A DNA stretch of 64,000 nt. It comes from Sequoia sempervirens (taxonomy: Eukaryota > Streptophyta > Pinopsida > Cupressales > Cupressaceae). The position numbers were made by a program, and so were the translations under genes. Every line of letters starts with the position of its first letter. Position 1 is the first letter of the stretch. The stretch is taken from positions 572,483,057 to 572,547,056 of the forward strand of contig VDFB02193867.1 of assembly GCA_007258455.2 (NCBI GenBank), written 5' to 3'. Below the pieces are notes generated by a model. That model worked only from the letters and a program-made list of their open reading frames with translations, did no database searches and was not told where the DNA came from. Shown here piece after piece: positions 46,668-59,500 of this stretch.

Positions 46668-48132
46668 ATGCAATTTTTTTTTCAATGATAAACAAGTGGA
46701 GCACAAAAGATTTATTGAGAGGGAGGGGGGGAGGAGGGCAGTGAATCAGTAAATCAAACAAACTTTCAATTTTTCAACCTTTTTAAAAATGTTGAACTCT
46801 TATCAACATCAACTTTTGATATGAATCAATGAAAACAAGTTGACACCAATTTGTTGAAAATGTTTAAATGACTTTTTACAAATGAAAGTAGGCACCAACC
46901 TACTTGACTTATTTATGAAAGATTTAGTAGGCTACAACCTACAAGGAGCACCAACCCCTTTGACTATTTAGTAGGCACCAACCTACAAGGAGCACCAACC
47001 CCTAATGCAAGGCACGGACCTTGACTTGATGGATGAAAGATAAATGACTTCAATCAGATCTGCACTCTCCCAATCCTCCAATCTGCCTTTGTGATGAAAA
47101 ATCTCACCCTAAGCCCACACAAGAAGATGGGTTTCTGACTTGAATTACTTACAACTTTACAACCACACTTGCAGCTTTGAATGAGATGTCAAATATATAA
47201 TTTGCTCAAAGATTGCAACTCTTGATGGAAGAACACATCAAACACAACTCTGCCTCTTCATATTTCAATCATACCTTTCTAGATGTGCCTTTTAATTACC
47301 TTAATCTTGGTCGATCTTCTTTAATTTATTTGTTTTCTGTTTATGAACAAAACAATGTTCTTTTTAAATCTGTCTTTTAATGTTTGCTTTGTTAGAAGCA
47401 ATCACACCTCTTTAGAAAAACTCTTGTCTCTTCAGATCTCATTCGCACCTGTTTAGAAAAACTTATTTGTTAATTTTAATTGATCTCTTAAAGATTTCGA
47501 TCTTAGATAAACTCATTCGCACCTCTTAAAGATTTTGATCTTTGATAAACTTATTCGCAACTCTTAGATTATCTCATTCGCACCTCTTTTAGTGAAACAC
47601 ATAATTAAAAATCATGTTCTGAATGATGCGTCCTTTCAAGTTCTTATGCTTTCTGAAGCTCGCATATGCTCATATAGAAACGCGTCTTTTGGCTGTTTAA
47701 TCCTCCACAACATTAGTTATGACATAACAAATCATAAATCGGATTTGTTAGAATAAACAATTCATTCTCCTAAGGATTTCAATCTGAAGAAGTTATTCAT
47801 TCGAGTTTAGATCATATTCATTTGAGTTTTGCTCCATACAGATTTCGATCTGTAGATGATATCCATTCGAGTTTCAAATCTTTTGAAACTACATTACTCT
47901 GTCTGTCGTAATCTTTTTTCTAATAGGATCGAATCTATGACTACTGAATGACTTCCACAGTGATTTATTTGTTTTCAATAATCTGATCACTAATGCTCAA
48001 CAATAATTTATGGTGTTGAGATTGAGATTTTACTCATTATGCTCAACAATGATAACTTCAAAACTTCAACAATCTGATTTAGCCAACACAGATATATTCT
48101 TTGTCTTGACATCAATGACAATTCTTCTAACA
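46668..48132 (-). mobile_element. Solo LTR in LINE 2 ORF1
   Basis: Flanked by exact GCAAG duplications (46663-46667, 48133-48137). The right end reads CATCAATGACAATTCTTCTAACA, in two short blocks around the common TGACATCAATGACA phrase; this is the LTR start on the minus strand. Near the other end lies a G-rich tract and GTGAATCAGT at about 46719-46750, as in LTR C and the LTR at 61110-63520. Interior has repeated GCACCAACC and CATTCGCACCTC phrases. No coding. Confidence 0.82.
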
Positions 48133-48137
48133 GCAAG

Positions 48138-48620
48138 ATTGTATGACACTAGATCTTAAAATTTCAAGAATTTTTGGAGAGATTCTACATATGCTTGCTA
48201 CCATTGCTAAAGTCCACCATGCTCCTTTGGTGCCAAATAAGTTTATTGTTTTTGTCCAGTACCCTCTTTTTATTCCTAACAACTCTCAAACTCTTTAGTT
48301 CAAGAGACTCTTCTTTCCTTCGAAAATCTTGAGCATGTTCCTGAAACCCTTGTCATGGACCTTGAGAAACAAGACAGTATATCTGTTTTTCATCTAGAAG
48401 ATAACTTAAAATCAGAATCTTTCAAAGAAAATAGAAAAAAAGATAATTCAGCTTGGGATTCAGGTATTAAACAAAGCTAGAATAAAAAATAGTGCAGGCA
48501 AGAGGCACGCAAAGTAGGTTGTAAGATTGACCATGATAAGACCAAATGTTTAGGAGAATACCTGCTAGCCTTAAGTTTTCTCAATCAATTGGATTCGTTC
48601 CTCCCTCACCCATCTTAATC
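48138..48620 (+). other. Tail of LINE 2 ORF1, unreadable
   Basis: Continues the LINE after the solo LTR. No convincing protein motif; Ser/Glu-rich fragments such as FHLEDNLKSESFKENRK near 48390-48440. Confidence 0.4.
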
Positions 48621-49311
48621 ATGATTATTTCCTAGAATGTGAGAGTGCTTGGTAGTAGAACCAGAATGCTGTTAGAAGAATGATTAAAGATTTTAACCCC
48701 TTTATATTGTTAATTCAGGAAACTAAGCTTCCTAAAGAATCATCTTAAATATTTTGCTGCAGCATTGGTAGATATTGGGGAATTAAGGCTGTTTTTGCTC
48801 ATGGTCTATCTAGTGGTCATACTTGTGCTTGGTATTCTAGATAATTTTCTCCAAGAGATTTCTTAAGTTGCAATGGTGTCTCTCTTTAGAAGGGTTTCTC
48901 ACAACCAACAATGTCAGTATCCTGATCACTAAGTTTTATGCTTCCCAAGATCTCCAAGGTAAGGTTAAACTTTGGGATAATTTGCACGTTCATAGAGTAG
49001 CTTCTCCTTAGGATTATGTTTGGATTATTGGAGGTGACTTCAATGTCTTGTAATCGCTTAATGAAAAAAGGGGTGGACTTCCTACTCTTAGGCCAGTCTT
49101 CTTCTTCTACAGAACATTAATTAGCTTCAATTAATGGATATCCCACCCGACAATGGCTCTTAAACTTAGAACAATTGGAGAACTGGGGATGCCTTCATTG
49201 CTGAACATTTGGATGGATTTTGGTTAGTGATTCCTGGCTTTCTTAGTGCCTTCAACTTGTTTCTTTCATCTTGGAGAATGTGGGTTCCAATCACTGTTCC
49301 ATAGCTCTGCA
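48621..49311 (+). pseudogene. LINE 2 ORF2 endonuclease (EEP) domain, degenerate
   Basis: Starts ATG ATT ATT TCC TAG: the Trp of M-I-I-S-W-N-V-R is now a stop. Then VLGSRT, LIQETKLPKES (about 48713-48745), ITKFYASQDLQGKVKLWDNL (about 48920-48985), WIIGGDFNV (49021-49047) and GSNHCSIALHQ (49282-49314; Asn for the catalytic Asp of the S-D-H box). The domain nicks the insertion target. Frames shift several times. Confidence 0.7.
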
Positions 49312-49330
49312 CCAGGAAGGAACCTTGGAA

Positions 49331-49736
49331 TGGACCTAGGGTTTTACAATCTGTCCTAGACTAGTTTAGAATGGATAAGAGCAAGTTAATTCATTCAAAT
49401 AAACCCCAGTGACATAATCAAATGATTTTTTAATTGCACAGTTCACAAAAATTGAATTCCAATCACCAATTTACACAGTTTGTGTCAACTTCCAGCTATT
49501 AATTACCCAAATCTCAGTTAAATAATTAGTAATGAACCTGGTACAAGGAAAATGTAGTATGTAGGAAGCAATAGTTGATTGAAACACATGACATCCACCA
49601 TGACGCAAGCTCAGAGGGTGGATACAAGGGCTTTCACCTCAAATCTCAAAGAGAAATGCATTAAACAAGGGATTTCACCTCGAACTTCTCTCTCAGAGAA
49701 GAACTCATTAAACAAGGCTCACTGATACTGAGACTC
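49331..49736 (-). other. Downstream flank of Copia copy E
   Basis: From about 49580 to 49736 this matches, in reverse, the post-RNase H region of the plus-strand Copia (59380-59580: GAGAAGTTCGAGGTGAAATC-like phrases). 49331-49580 has no assignment. No 3' LTR is recognisable. Confidence 0.5.
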
Positions 49737-52700
49737 TTACTCAGTCAAGGTTGGATTCTCCACCATACCAAGCTTTTCTCGAAAGTACACAAACTTTGTC
49801 CTGGCGAGAGGATTGGTGAGAATATCTGCCGTTTGCTCATTAGTGTTGATGTACCTCAACTGTACAGCTTTCTTTAGTACCATATCCCTAATGTAGTGGT
49901 ACTTGATCTCAACATGCTTGGTTTTGCCATGGAACACAGGATTGACAGAAAGCTTCACACAACTCTAATTATCACAATGAATGATAGTAGGCTCCATTGA
50001 TTGTCCAAATAGTCCTGCAAGGAGCTTACGAAGCCATACTGCTTCTCGAGTTGCCATACAAGCTGCAATGTACTTTGCCTCTGTTGTACTCAATGCTACA
50101 GATGACTACTTCTTGCTGCACCAAGAAATCATAGCAGAACCCAAATTGAAGCAACATCTAGAGGTGCTCTTCCGATCTGTGACACAACCTGCCTAGTCAG
50201 AATTAGTAAAACCATGTAACTCCAAGACTGTATCTGAAGAATACCTCAACCCATATCCAACTATGCCACGCAAGTATCTCAGGATATGTTTAGCTGCAAC
50301 AAGATGTATCTATCTCGGATCACACATAAACTGGCTAAGTGCACTTACTGCATAACAAATGTCAGGTCTAGTGTTAACTAGATACATCAAAGATCCAATA
50401 AGCTGTCTGTACAATGTAGGATCCACCAAGTCTGAATTAGCTACAGCCTCCTTCAACTTATGTAGATTGGTCTCCATAGGTGTAGACATGGATTTACAAT
50501 CCATCATACAAATCTCTTAAGTATATCAATCGTGTACTTCCCTTGAATTAGAATCATCTCATCTGATTTTTGCCAGACTTCTAAGCCAAGGAAGTAATGC
50601 ATGAGTCCAAGGTCCTTCATCTCAAATTCAAAAGTCAATTCCTTCTTACACTCAAGAATTAGGTGATCTTCTCCAGTAAGGATTAAATCATCAACATATA
50701 AAACCAAAATTAATGCTTCACCATTGATTACCTTGAAGTAGAGATTCGAGTTAGCATCATTCTTCAAGAAACCCAAGCTTGATAGGTAACGATCAATCCT
50801 TTCGTACCAAGCAGGAGGAGCTTGCTTAAGACCATACAAGGCCTTCTTCAGCTCGCAAATGTGACTCCTTTCCATGAACCTCAAATCCATCAGGTTGCTC
50901 TATATAAATTTCTTCCTCAATTACTCCATTGAGAAAAGCTGTCTTCACATCCATCTGGTGAATCTTCCATCCTCTAGATGCAGCAATAGCAATGATGGTT
51001 TTGACTGAAGTGTAGCGAGCAACAGGAGCAAAGGTTTCTTCATAATCAACTCCCTCTTTCTGAGAAAATCCACGAGCCACAAATCTTGCCTTGTACTTCT
51101 CAATGCTACCATCCGCAACATGCTTAATCTTGAATAGCCATTTAGAAGATGCCATGGACTTGCCCTTGGGTCTAGGAACAATGTCCCAAACATCATTCTT
51201 AAGAATTGATTGATATTCGTCTGTCATAGCATCTCTCCAGACTTGATGACTGGATGCTTCCTCAACATAGGTAGGCTAGGATTCTATAATCTGACTCATC
51301 AAGGCAACATAATTGGAGAACTTATGTGGCCTTTTACTTTCTCTGAATGTGCCTCTAGGAGCTGCAAAACTTTCAGCCTCTTGCATAGAACGCCTGGCCC
51401 CTAGAGGTCTCTTTCTCCCAACTACAATGTCAGCAGGCCCATTAGTAGGTTCCAAGGGTTCAATAGGATCAAGATCTTCCTTCGGTTTTGAAGTCTCCCT
51501 CTGAATCTCAGGAGTATGGTCAACTTCCATATCCTGAGGAGACTCTTTATTATCGATCTCCATATGAATGCCCCTGGATCTCCTGAATGCAACATCTTCC
51601 TCGAATGTGACATCCCTATTGATCTCGATCAACTTCTGTCTTGGAATGTATATCCTGTAGGCTTTTGATGTCTCACTGTAGCCCACAAATATTCCCTTAA
51701 TGCCAGAAGGCTCCAACTTGGTTCTCTTTTCCCCTGGAACATGAACATAGACAGGACATCCAAAGATCCTCAAGTGACTGACTTCAGGCTTCTTCCCTGT
51801 AAAGGCTTCTTCTGGAGTCATATTCTCTAAGATCTTATGAGGACTTCTGTTTTGAACATATATAGCCGTCCTGGAAGCTTCTGCCCATAAGAAGGTTTGC
51901 AAATCTTGATCATGAATCATGGCCTTTGCTGCTTCCACGATTGTCTTGTTCTTTCTTTCTGCAACACCATTCTGTTGAGGATTATAGGGAACACAGAACT
52001 CCCTCTTAATCCCTGCATCAATACAAAAATTCCGAAAACTACCATAGGTGTATTCTCCACCATTGTCAGATCTGAGGACCTTAATTCTTTTACCAAAAAT
52101 ATTTTCTACCAAGGCTTTAAACTTTTTAAACCTAATGCGCAGCCCTTGCAAGTACCTTCGTGCTCCTGGTTGAACTTAGGAAGAAGGCTTGGAAGTGTAG
52201 GTGAGCCAATCTCCGATGCCAAAGATCACATAGACTTGAAGAGTCATGAACCAAAGCTTTTAAAGAACGTGTGCAAACCTTGTAAAGATTTTCATGTCTA
52301 ACTCCAATTACTTGAGCATCTTTGAAGCTAGAGTTCTCCATCCATACTAGAACTTTGCCTTTGGAGAAGGCAACTTGATATCCTTTATCTTCCAAAGCTG
52401 AAATAGAAATAAGATTGCGCTTGATTCCAGGAACATAAAAAACATTACTCAACTGAAGTGTGATGCCGGAATCCAAATGAAGTGAAGAGGTCCTAATTCC
52501 TTTCACGGAGAAGCTGGCATCATCTCCAATGATGACTTGTTCGGAAGACTCCTTCTCCACCAATCTTGAAAAGTGCTCTTGAAAACCGGTGATGTGTCGT
52601 GAAGCTCCACTGTCGATTATCCAAATGTTGGTGTCGGAAGGTATACTGCTTGATAATGCTGAATAGAACAAATATTCACTTGAATCCTTTTGTGGAGAGG

Positions 52701-53165
52701 CATCATCAACATCCGCAATGGTGACTTGTTGCTTAGGTCTAGTTGGGCAATGCTTAGCGAAGTGCCCAAACTTATCACATCTAAAGCATTGAATCTTGGA
52801 CATGTCTCTCTTCTTTGTTAAGGGAGGTGCATCATCATTTCCCTTGTCTCGATTCCTCTTGAAGAAACCCTTCCTTCCATCTTTTCCTTTCTTCTTTGAA
52901 GTATGGGAGGCGAGAACATGAATGTCTTCATTCTTTGATCTTTGACCAACTTCTCTTGCCACCAACCTTGATTCCTCTTGAATGCAATCAGATCTTAGAC
53001 GATCAAACTTAGGCAATTTCGATCTTGCACTGATTCCCTAAATGAAGGATTCCCAAGACAAAGGTACACCATTGAGAGCGAGCATGGTCAAGTCTTTGTC
53101 ATCAACCATATGTCCTATTGTTGAGAGCTGATCTCTCAAATCTGAAATCCTCATGAAGTATTGTT
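49737..53165 (-). pseudogene. Ty1/Copia gag-pol, copy E
   Basis: On the minus strand: gag C-terminal half (RISDLRDQLSTIGHMVDDKD near 53100) with knuckle CFRCDKFGHFAKHC (about 52790), protease IIDSGASRHITG (about 52620), GAG-pre-integrase DLWHRRLAHLHF (about 52190), then integrase. Integrase keeps SDNGGEY and NGVAERKNK, but about 200 bp are deleted at about 52140-52150, removing the zinc-finger end and the first catalytic Asp. RT follows (KARFVARGFSQKEGVDYEET; LYVDDLILTGE at about 50690) and RNase H to 49737 (KHVEIKYHYIRDMV). One stop splits RT at 50507 and several hit RNase H. No LTR flanks it directly. Confidence 0.87.
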
Positions 53166-53171
53166 GATTCA

Positions 53172-54476
53172 AACATGTGACTCCTTCCCATGAACTTCAA
53201 ATCCATCAAGTTGCTCTATATAAACCTCTTCCTCAATCACTCCATTGAGAAAGGCTGTCTTCACGTCCATCTGGTGAATCTTTCGTCCTCTAGATGCAGC
53301 AATATCAATAATGGTTCTGACAGAAGTATAGTGAGCAACAGGAGCAAATGTTTCTTCGTAATCAACTCCCTCTTTCTGAGAAAACCCACAAGCCACAAAT
53401 CTTGCTTTCTACTTCTCAATGCTTCCATCTGCAGCATGCTTAATCTTGAATAGCCATTTAGAAGATACCACGGACTTGCCCTTGGGTCTAGGAACAATGT
53501 CCCAAACATCATTCTTAAGAATTGATTGATATTCCTCTGCCATAGCATCTCTCCAAACTTGATGACTAGATGCTTCCTCAACACAGGTAGGCTCGGATTC
53601 TATAATCTGACTCATCAAGGCAACATAACTGGAGAACTTATGTGGCCTTTTACTTCTCTGAATGTGCCTCTAGGAGCTGCAAAACTTTCAGCCTCTTGCA
53701 TAGTACGTCTGGCCCATAAAGGTCTCTTTCTCCCAATAACAATGTCAGTAGGCCCATCAGTAGGTTCCAAAGGTTCAACAGGATCAATATCTTCTTTTGG
53801 TTCTGAAGTCTCCCTCTGAATCTCAGGAGTATGGTCAACTTCCATATCCTGAGGAGACTCTTCATTATCAATCTCCATATGAATCCCCCTGGATCTCTTG
53901 AATGCGACATCTTCCTCAAATGTGACATCCCTACTGATCTCGATCAACTTCTAACCTGGAATGTATATCTTGTAGGCTTTTGATGTATCACTGTAGCCCA
54001 CAAATATTCCCTTCCTGCCAAAAGGCTCCAACTTAGTTCTCTTTTCCTTTGGAACATAGACACTTAAACCGGGGACATCAAAAGATCCTCAAGTGGCCCG
54101 ACTTGGGCTTCTTCACATGGATTATTACAGGTCATATTCCTGCGAGATCTTAGGGACTTACGTTACGAACATGCTCTGGTAGATCTTGGAAGCTTACGCC
54201 CCATAAGAAGGTTTGCAAATCTTGATCATGAATCATGGCCTTTCTTTGCTTCCACGATTGTCTTGTTCTTTCTTTCTGACACACCATTTTGTTGAGGAAT
54301 ATAGGGAACACAGAACTCCCTCTTAATCCCTGCATCAATACAAAAATTCCGAAAACTACCAAAGGTGTATTCTCCACCATTGTCAGATCTGAGGACTTTA
54401 ATTCTTTTGAAAGATTTCTACCAAGGCTTTAAATTCCTTAAACCTATCCAACACTTCGTCGGACTCTTTAGTTTCA
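53172..54476 (-). pseudogene. Ty1/Copia integrase-RT fragment, copy F
   Basis: Second minus-strand copy: integrase from the gap (RIKVLRSDNGGEYT-like region near 54390, much corrupted around 54060-54200) through the linker to the start of RT, breaking off after EVHGKESHV at 53172. There it joins gag of copy E with no LTR between. Similar to E and I but with more indels. Confidence 0.8.
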
Positions 54477-54576
54477 NNNNNNNNNNNNNNNNNNNNNNNN
54501 NNNNNNNNNNNNNNNNNNNNNNNNNNNNNNNNNNNNNNNNNNNNNNNNNNNNNNNNNNNNNNNNNNNNNNNNNNNN
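54477..54576. other. Assembly gap (100 N)
   Basis: Exactly 100 N. The left side is Copia integrase; the right side is unrelated LTR sequence. Confidence 1.
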
Positions 54577-55666
54577 GAAACGGACAAGTGACGGGAGAAA
54601 TATTAATCTTTAATTATATTGATTAAATATTAATTATTTAATGTTTATATTATAAAGTTATAATTTTAAATTATAACTTAAGTGATTGCCTTGAGGGGTG
54701 CGCCCATCATCAGAAGGGGCCAGTTTCACATTTGATTTAAATTAAAATATTCAGCTGAGAACTATGGAGAATTAAAAAGATTAAAATATGAATATTTTAA
54801 TGAAAACCCTATTCTTAAGGAAATCGCACTTTTCAGCCTTAAGAGGGTTTTGCATTGGGATTGGTGCCATTATGAGATTATTGAGTTTGATTATTGATCA
54901 ATTTTGGTCTGAGCCTGAGACTTAGGGTTTCATGTTCGTTTGCCTTGGGGAACGAGCCATCTCCAACGGAAAGCAATTCAGAGAGTGTGCAATATCACTT
55001 GATCTATTGCCACAGAGGTTTTCTCATACAGAGGAAATCACAGAACTACAGAGCTAATTCATTTACAGAGGTTTCAGCTTAATCCTTCATCCAGAGATCA
55101 TCAACTGACTTGGTCGCACCTTATTCAGAGACTTAGGCAATGTATTGAGGGGGCCGTACCAAACATTGAAGCTGCTGTACCTGGCCGTACATTTACCAGG
55201 CCGTACCATCTGGCTGGAGCCGTCCTTTGTTTAGAAGGTGAAACGCCTTCTCCATTGGTTTCTACACACTCCCAGTATTGGCGCCTTTGCTTTGAGCAAC
55301 AACAGACATCATCAAACGGAGGGATAGAAGAGTATTAATTGCAGCCGTACAATTTCTGTACTTCAGCTGTAGCAGCAAATAACCAGGTTTTCTCTTCAAT
55401 TAAATATTGTTATTCTTTGATGCATGTGCCAGATCTTAATGTATTGTGGCCAGTTAAACAAATAAAAGCTACGCCTTCATTCCTCAGTGTATTTTCTTTG
55501 CTTGTTGAGATCTATCAATTTTTATAGCATTTATTATCATTTTTCAAGCAAGCCGTACTTTTCATTAATTGTCAAAAAACTCAAAAAAATGCAAAAACCT
55601 AAAAACGTCAGAAAAACTTGAAATATCAGTTAGATCTTTGTCAGAGGGAAACCAGGGGTTTCTACA
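54577..55666 (+). mobile_element. Partial LTR of an unassigned retrotransposon, inserted in Copia gag
   Basis: Non-coding, with repeated GCCGTAC phrases near 55150-55360, an AATAAA at about 55461 and a right end AGGGGTTTCTACA at 55666, exactly where the Copia gag reading frame resumes (K-D-L-T-M-L-D-V-N-G-L). Its left end is lost in the gap. The next five bases, TAGAC, would be one target duplication but the other is not visible. Its TG end and family are not known to me. Confidence 0.5.
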
Positions 55667-56181
55667 TAGACCATTGACATCGAGCATGGTCAAGTCTTTG
55701 TCATCAACTATGTGCCCTATTGTTGAGAGCTGATCTCTCAAATCTGAAATCCTCATAAAGTATGCAATCATTGATTCACCTTTCGTCATCTTCACATGAT
55801 GTAATTGATGCTTCAGTGCAAGTGCTCAGCTGGTATTGTTGATTTCGTACATCTCTTCCAATGTTTTGAACATGTCTCTCACTGTCTTCAACTTAGAGAT
55901 GATAGGAACAATGTGATTCTTGACAAAATCAACCAATATCTTCATTGCTTTAATATCTTTCTTCACCCACTGCAACTTCTCTTCTTCCACCTTAGGTTCA
56001 GGAACGCTAGACCCCACGAACTCACCCAAGTCATTTTCACGCAAGGTAAGCATGATCCTAAATCTCCATGAAGTGAAGTTAGAAGCTCCCTCGAGTCTAT
56101 CCTCAATCTTCAAACTGTTAACCATCTTGACTAATGTAGATAAATGAACAAATAGGGTAATGTTGATTAGGAATAATCTTA
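55667..56181 (-). pseudogene. Ty1/Copia gag N-terminus, copy H
   Basis: Reads MVNSLKIEDRLEGASNFTSW from about 56128, then FVKNHIVPIISKLKTVRDMF, ending at VDDKDLTMLDVNGL where the LTR at 54577-55666 intrudes. It lies immediately after the primer-binding site and supplies the gag part missing from copies E and I. One frameshift near 55800. Confidence 0.75.
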
Positions 56182-56213
56182 TCACGATCCTCTCAAACCC
56201 GCTTTGATAACCA
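56182..56213 (-). promoter_or_regulatory. Primer-binding site and leader of Copia copy H
   Basis: On the minus strand the LTR end TTTACA (56214) is followed by TGGTTATCAAAGCGGG, close to the initiator-tRNA-Met complement TGGTATCAGAGC. The 28 bp 56182-56209 recur inverted at 56553-56580. Confidence 0.75.
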
Positions 56214-56552
56214 TGTAAATTTTAATGATCAGATTTAATGCATAGAAAATTAATTCAAAATCAGACAATAACACAGCAGATACCCTGGGAAAACCCTCCA
56301 CTTGAGGGAGAAAAACCCAACAACAAAGATCTATATTATATATATAAATAGTGGCAAAAATTCTCTTTACAATGAGGCCAATCACAAGGCCAATATTCAG
56401 CACCTACTCTAGATGCACTAACAGATAATAATCTGTACTTCCTTGATATCTAATTCTGCCCCTAAATAAATTCACACTTAGACTATGATGAAGATAATTG
56501 AACTTGACTTGATAAACTTGATGATCATAATGAGAAGGCGAACTCATATATA
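56214..56552 (-). repeat. Truncated 5' LTR of Copia copy H
   Basis: Inverse match to the 3' part of the LTRs at 59844-60431 and 60433-61051 (TTGGCCTTGTGATTGGCCTC; GAGGGAGAAAAACCCA on the plus strand). It is cut at an AT repeat (about 56545-56552) where it meets the inverted leader of copy I. Confidence 0.8.
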
Positions 56553-59500
56553 TATCAAAGCGGGTTTGAGAGGATCGTGATACCAAAAAATATATATAGG
56601 TTTAAACAATATGAAAACCTTTACAAGGTCTGCACACGTTCTTTACAAGCTTTGGTTCATGACTCTTCAAGTCTATGTGATCTTTAGCATCGAAGATTGG
56701 CTCACCTACACTTCCGAGCTTTACCTATCATGAAGAAGATGGTGTCGGGCCTTCCTAAGTTCAACCAGGAGCACGAAGGTACTTGCAAGGGCTGCGCATT
56801 GGGTAAGAATATAAAAGCCCCTTTTCATAGTAGAGAAAATAGATCTAAGTGTATTTTAGACCTTATTCATTCTGATTTATGTGGTCCTATGTCTGTTCCG
56901 TCTTCGAGTGGATTCTTGTATTATGTTCTTTTTATTGATGACCACTCTAGGAAGACTTGGATTTATTTTTTGAAATCTAAAGAGTCTTAGGAAGTGTTGG
57001 ATAGGTTTAAAGAGTTTAAAGCCTTGGTAGAAAATCTTTCTGGTAAAAGAATTAAGGTCCTCAGACTTGACAATGGTGGAAAATACACCTTTGGTAGTTT
57101 TCGGAATTTTTGTATTGATGCAAGGATTAAGAGGGAGTTCTGTGTTCCCTATAATCCTCAACAGAATGGTGTTGCAGAAAGAAAGAACAAGACAATCGTG
57201 GAAGTAGCAAAGGCTATGATTCATGATCAAGATTTGCAAACCTTCTTATGGGCAGAAGCTTCCAGGACGGCTGTATATGTTTAGAATAGAAGTCCTCATA
57301 AGATCTTAGAGAATATGACTCCAGAAGAAGCCTTTACAGGGAAGAAGCCTGAAGTCAGTCACTTGAGGATCTTTGGATGTCCTGTCTATGTTCATGTTCC
57401 AAAGGAAAAGAGAGCCAAGTTGGAGCCTTTTGGCATTAAGGGAATATATGTGGGCTACAGCGAGACATCAAAAGCCTACAGGATATACATTCTAGGACAG
57501 AGGTTGATCGAGATCAATAGGGATGTCACATTCGAGGAAGATGTTGCATTCAGGAGATCCAGGGGCATTCATATGGAGATCGTTAATAAAGAGTCTCCTT
57601 AGGATATGGAAGTTGACCATACTCCTGAGATTCAAAGGGAGACTTCGGAACCGAAGGAAGATCTTGATCCTATTGAACCCTTGGAACCTATTGATGGGCC
57701 TACTGACATTGTAGTTGGGAGAAAGAGACCTCTATGGGCCAGGCGTTCTATGCAAGAGGCTGAAAGTTTTGCAGCTCCTAGAGGCACATTCAGAGAAAGT
57801 AAACGGCCACATAAGTTCTCCAGTTATGTTGCCTTGATGAGTCAGATTATAGAATCTGAGCTTACCTATGTTGAGGAAGCATCTAGTCATCAGGTTTGGA
57901 GAGATGCTATGGCAGAGAAATATCAATCAATTCTTAAGAATGATGTTTGGGACATTGTTCCTAGACCCGAGGGCAAGTCCGTGGTATCTTCTAAATGGCT
58001 CTTCAAGATTACGCATGTTGCAGATGGGAGCATTGAGAAGTACAAGGCAAGATTTGTGGCTCGTGGGTTTTCTCAGAAAGAGGGAGTTGATTTTGAAGAA
58101 ACATTTGCTCCTGTTGCTCGCTACACTTCAGTCAGAACCATCATTGCTATTGCTGTATCTAGAGGATGGAAGATTCACCAGATGGATGTGAAGATAGCCT
58201 TTCTCAATGGAGTAATTGAGGAAGAAGTTTATATAGAGCAACTTGATGGATTTGAGGTTCATGGAAAGGAGTCACATGTTTGCAAGTTGAAGAAGGCCTT
58301 GTATGGTCTTAAGCAGGCTCCTTGTGCTTGGTACAAAAGGATTGATCGTTACCTATCAAGCTTGGGTTTCTTAAAAAATGATGTTGATTCGAATCTCTAC
58401 TTCAAGGTAATCAATGGTGAAGCCATTAATTTTGGTTTTATTTGTTGATGATTTGATCCTTATTGGAGAAGATCACCTGATTTTTGAGTGTAAGAAGGAA
58501 CTGACTTCTGAATTTGAGATGAAGGACCTTGGGCTAATGCATTACTTCCTTGGCTTAGAAGTCTGGCAGAAACCGGATGAGATGATTCTAAGTCAAGGGA
58601 AGTACACCATTGATATACTTAAGAGATTTGGCATGATGGATTGCAAATCCATGTCTACACCTATGGAGACCAACCTACATAAGTTGAAGGAGGCTGTAGC
58701 TAATTTAGACTTGGTGGATCCTACATTGTATAGATAGCTTATTGGATCTTTGATGTATCTAGTTAACACTAGACCTAACATTTGTTATGTAGTAAGTGCA
58801 GTTAGCCAGTTTATGTGTGATCCGAGATAGATACATGTTGTTGCAGCTAAACATATCCTGAGATACTTGTGTGGTACAGTTGGATATGGGTTGAGGTATT
58901 CTTCAGATGCAGACTTGGAGTTACATGGTTTTACTGATTTGGATTGGGCAGGTTGTGTTTCAGATAGGAAGAGCACCTCTGATTGTTGCTTCAGTTTGGG
59001 TTCCGCTATGATTTCCTGGTGCAGCAAGAAGCAGTCATCTGTAGCATTGAGTACAGTAGAGGCAGAGTACATTGTAGTTTGTATTGCAACTCGAGAAGCA
59101 GTATGGCTTCGTAAGCTCCTTGTAGGATTGTTTGGACAATCAATGGAGCCTACTATCATTCATTGTTATAATCAGAGTTGTGTTAAGTTTTTTGTCAATC
59201 TTGTGTTCCATGACAGAACGAAGCATGTTGAGATCAAGTACCACTACATTAGGGATATGGTATTGAGGAAGGCTGTACAGTTGAGGTACATTAGCATTGA
59301 TGAGTAGACGACAGATATTCTCATCAAGCCTCTCGCCAGGATAAAGTTTGTGTACTTTCGAGAAAAGCTTGGTATGGTGGAGAATCCAGCCTTGATTAAG
59401 AGTCTCAGTATTAGTGAGCCTTGCTTAATGAGTTCTTCTTTGAGAGAGAAGTTCGAGGTGAAATCCCTTCTTAATGTATTTTCCTTTGAGACATAGGAAT

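Larger units (their letters stand above)
45440..49330 (+). mobile_element. LINE 2 remnant, split by a solo LTR
   Basis: ORF1 at 45440-46640 and the ORF2 endonuclease at 48621-49311 are in the same strand and order as in plant LINEs. They are separated by an LTR (46668-48132) and about 480 bp of ORF1 tail. Reverse transcriptase is absent; the element is truncated or replaced by Copia sequence after about 49340. Confidence 0.65.
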
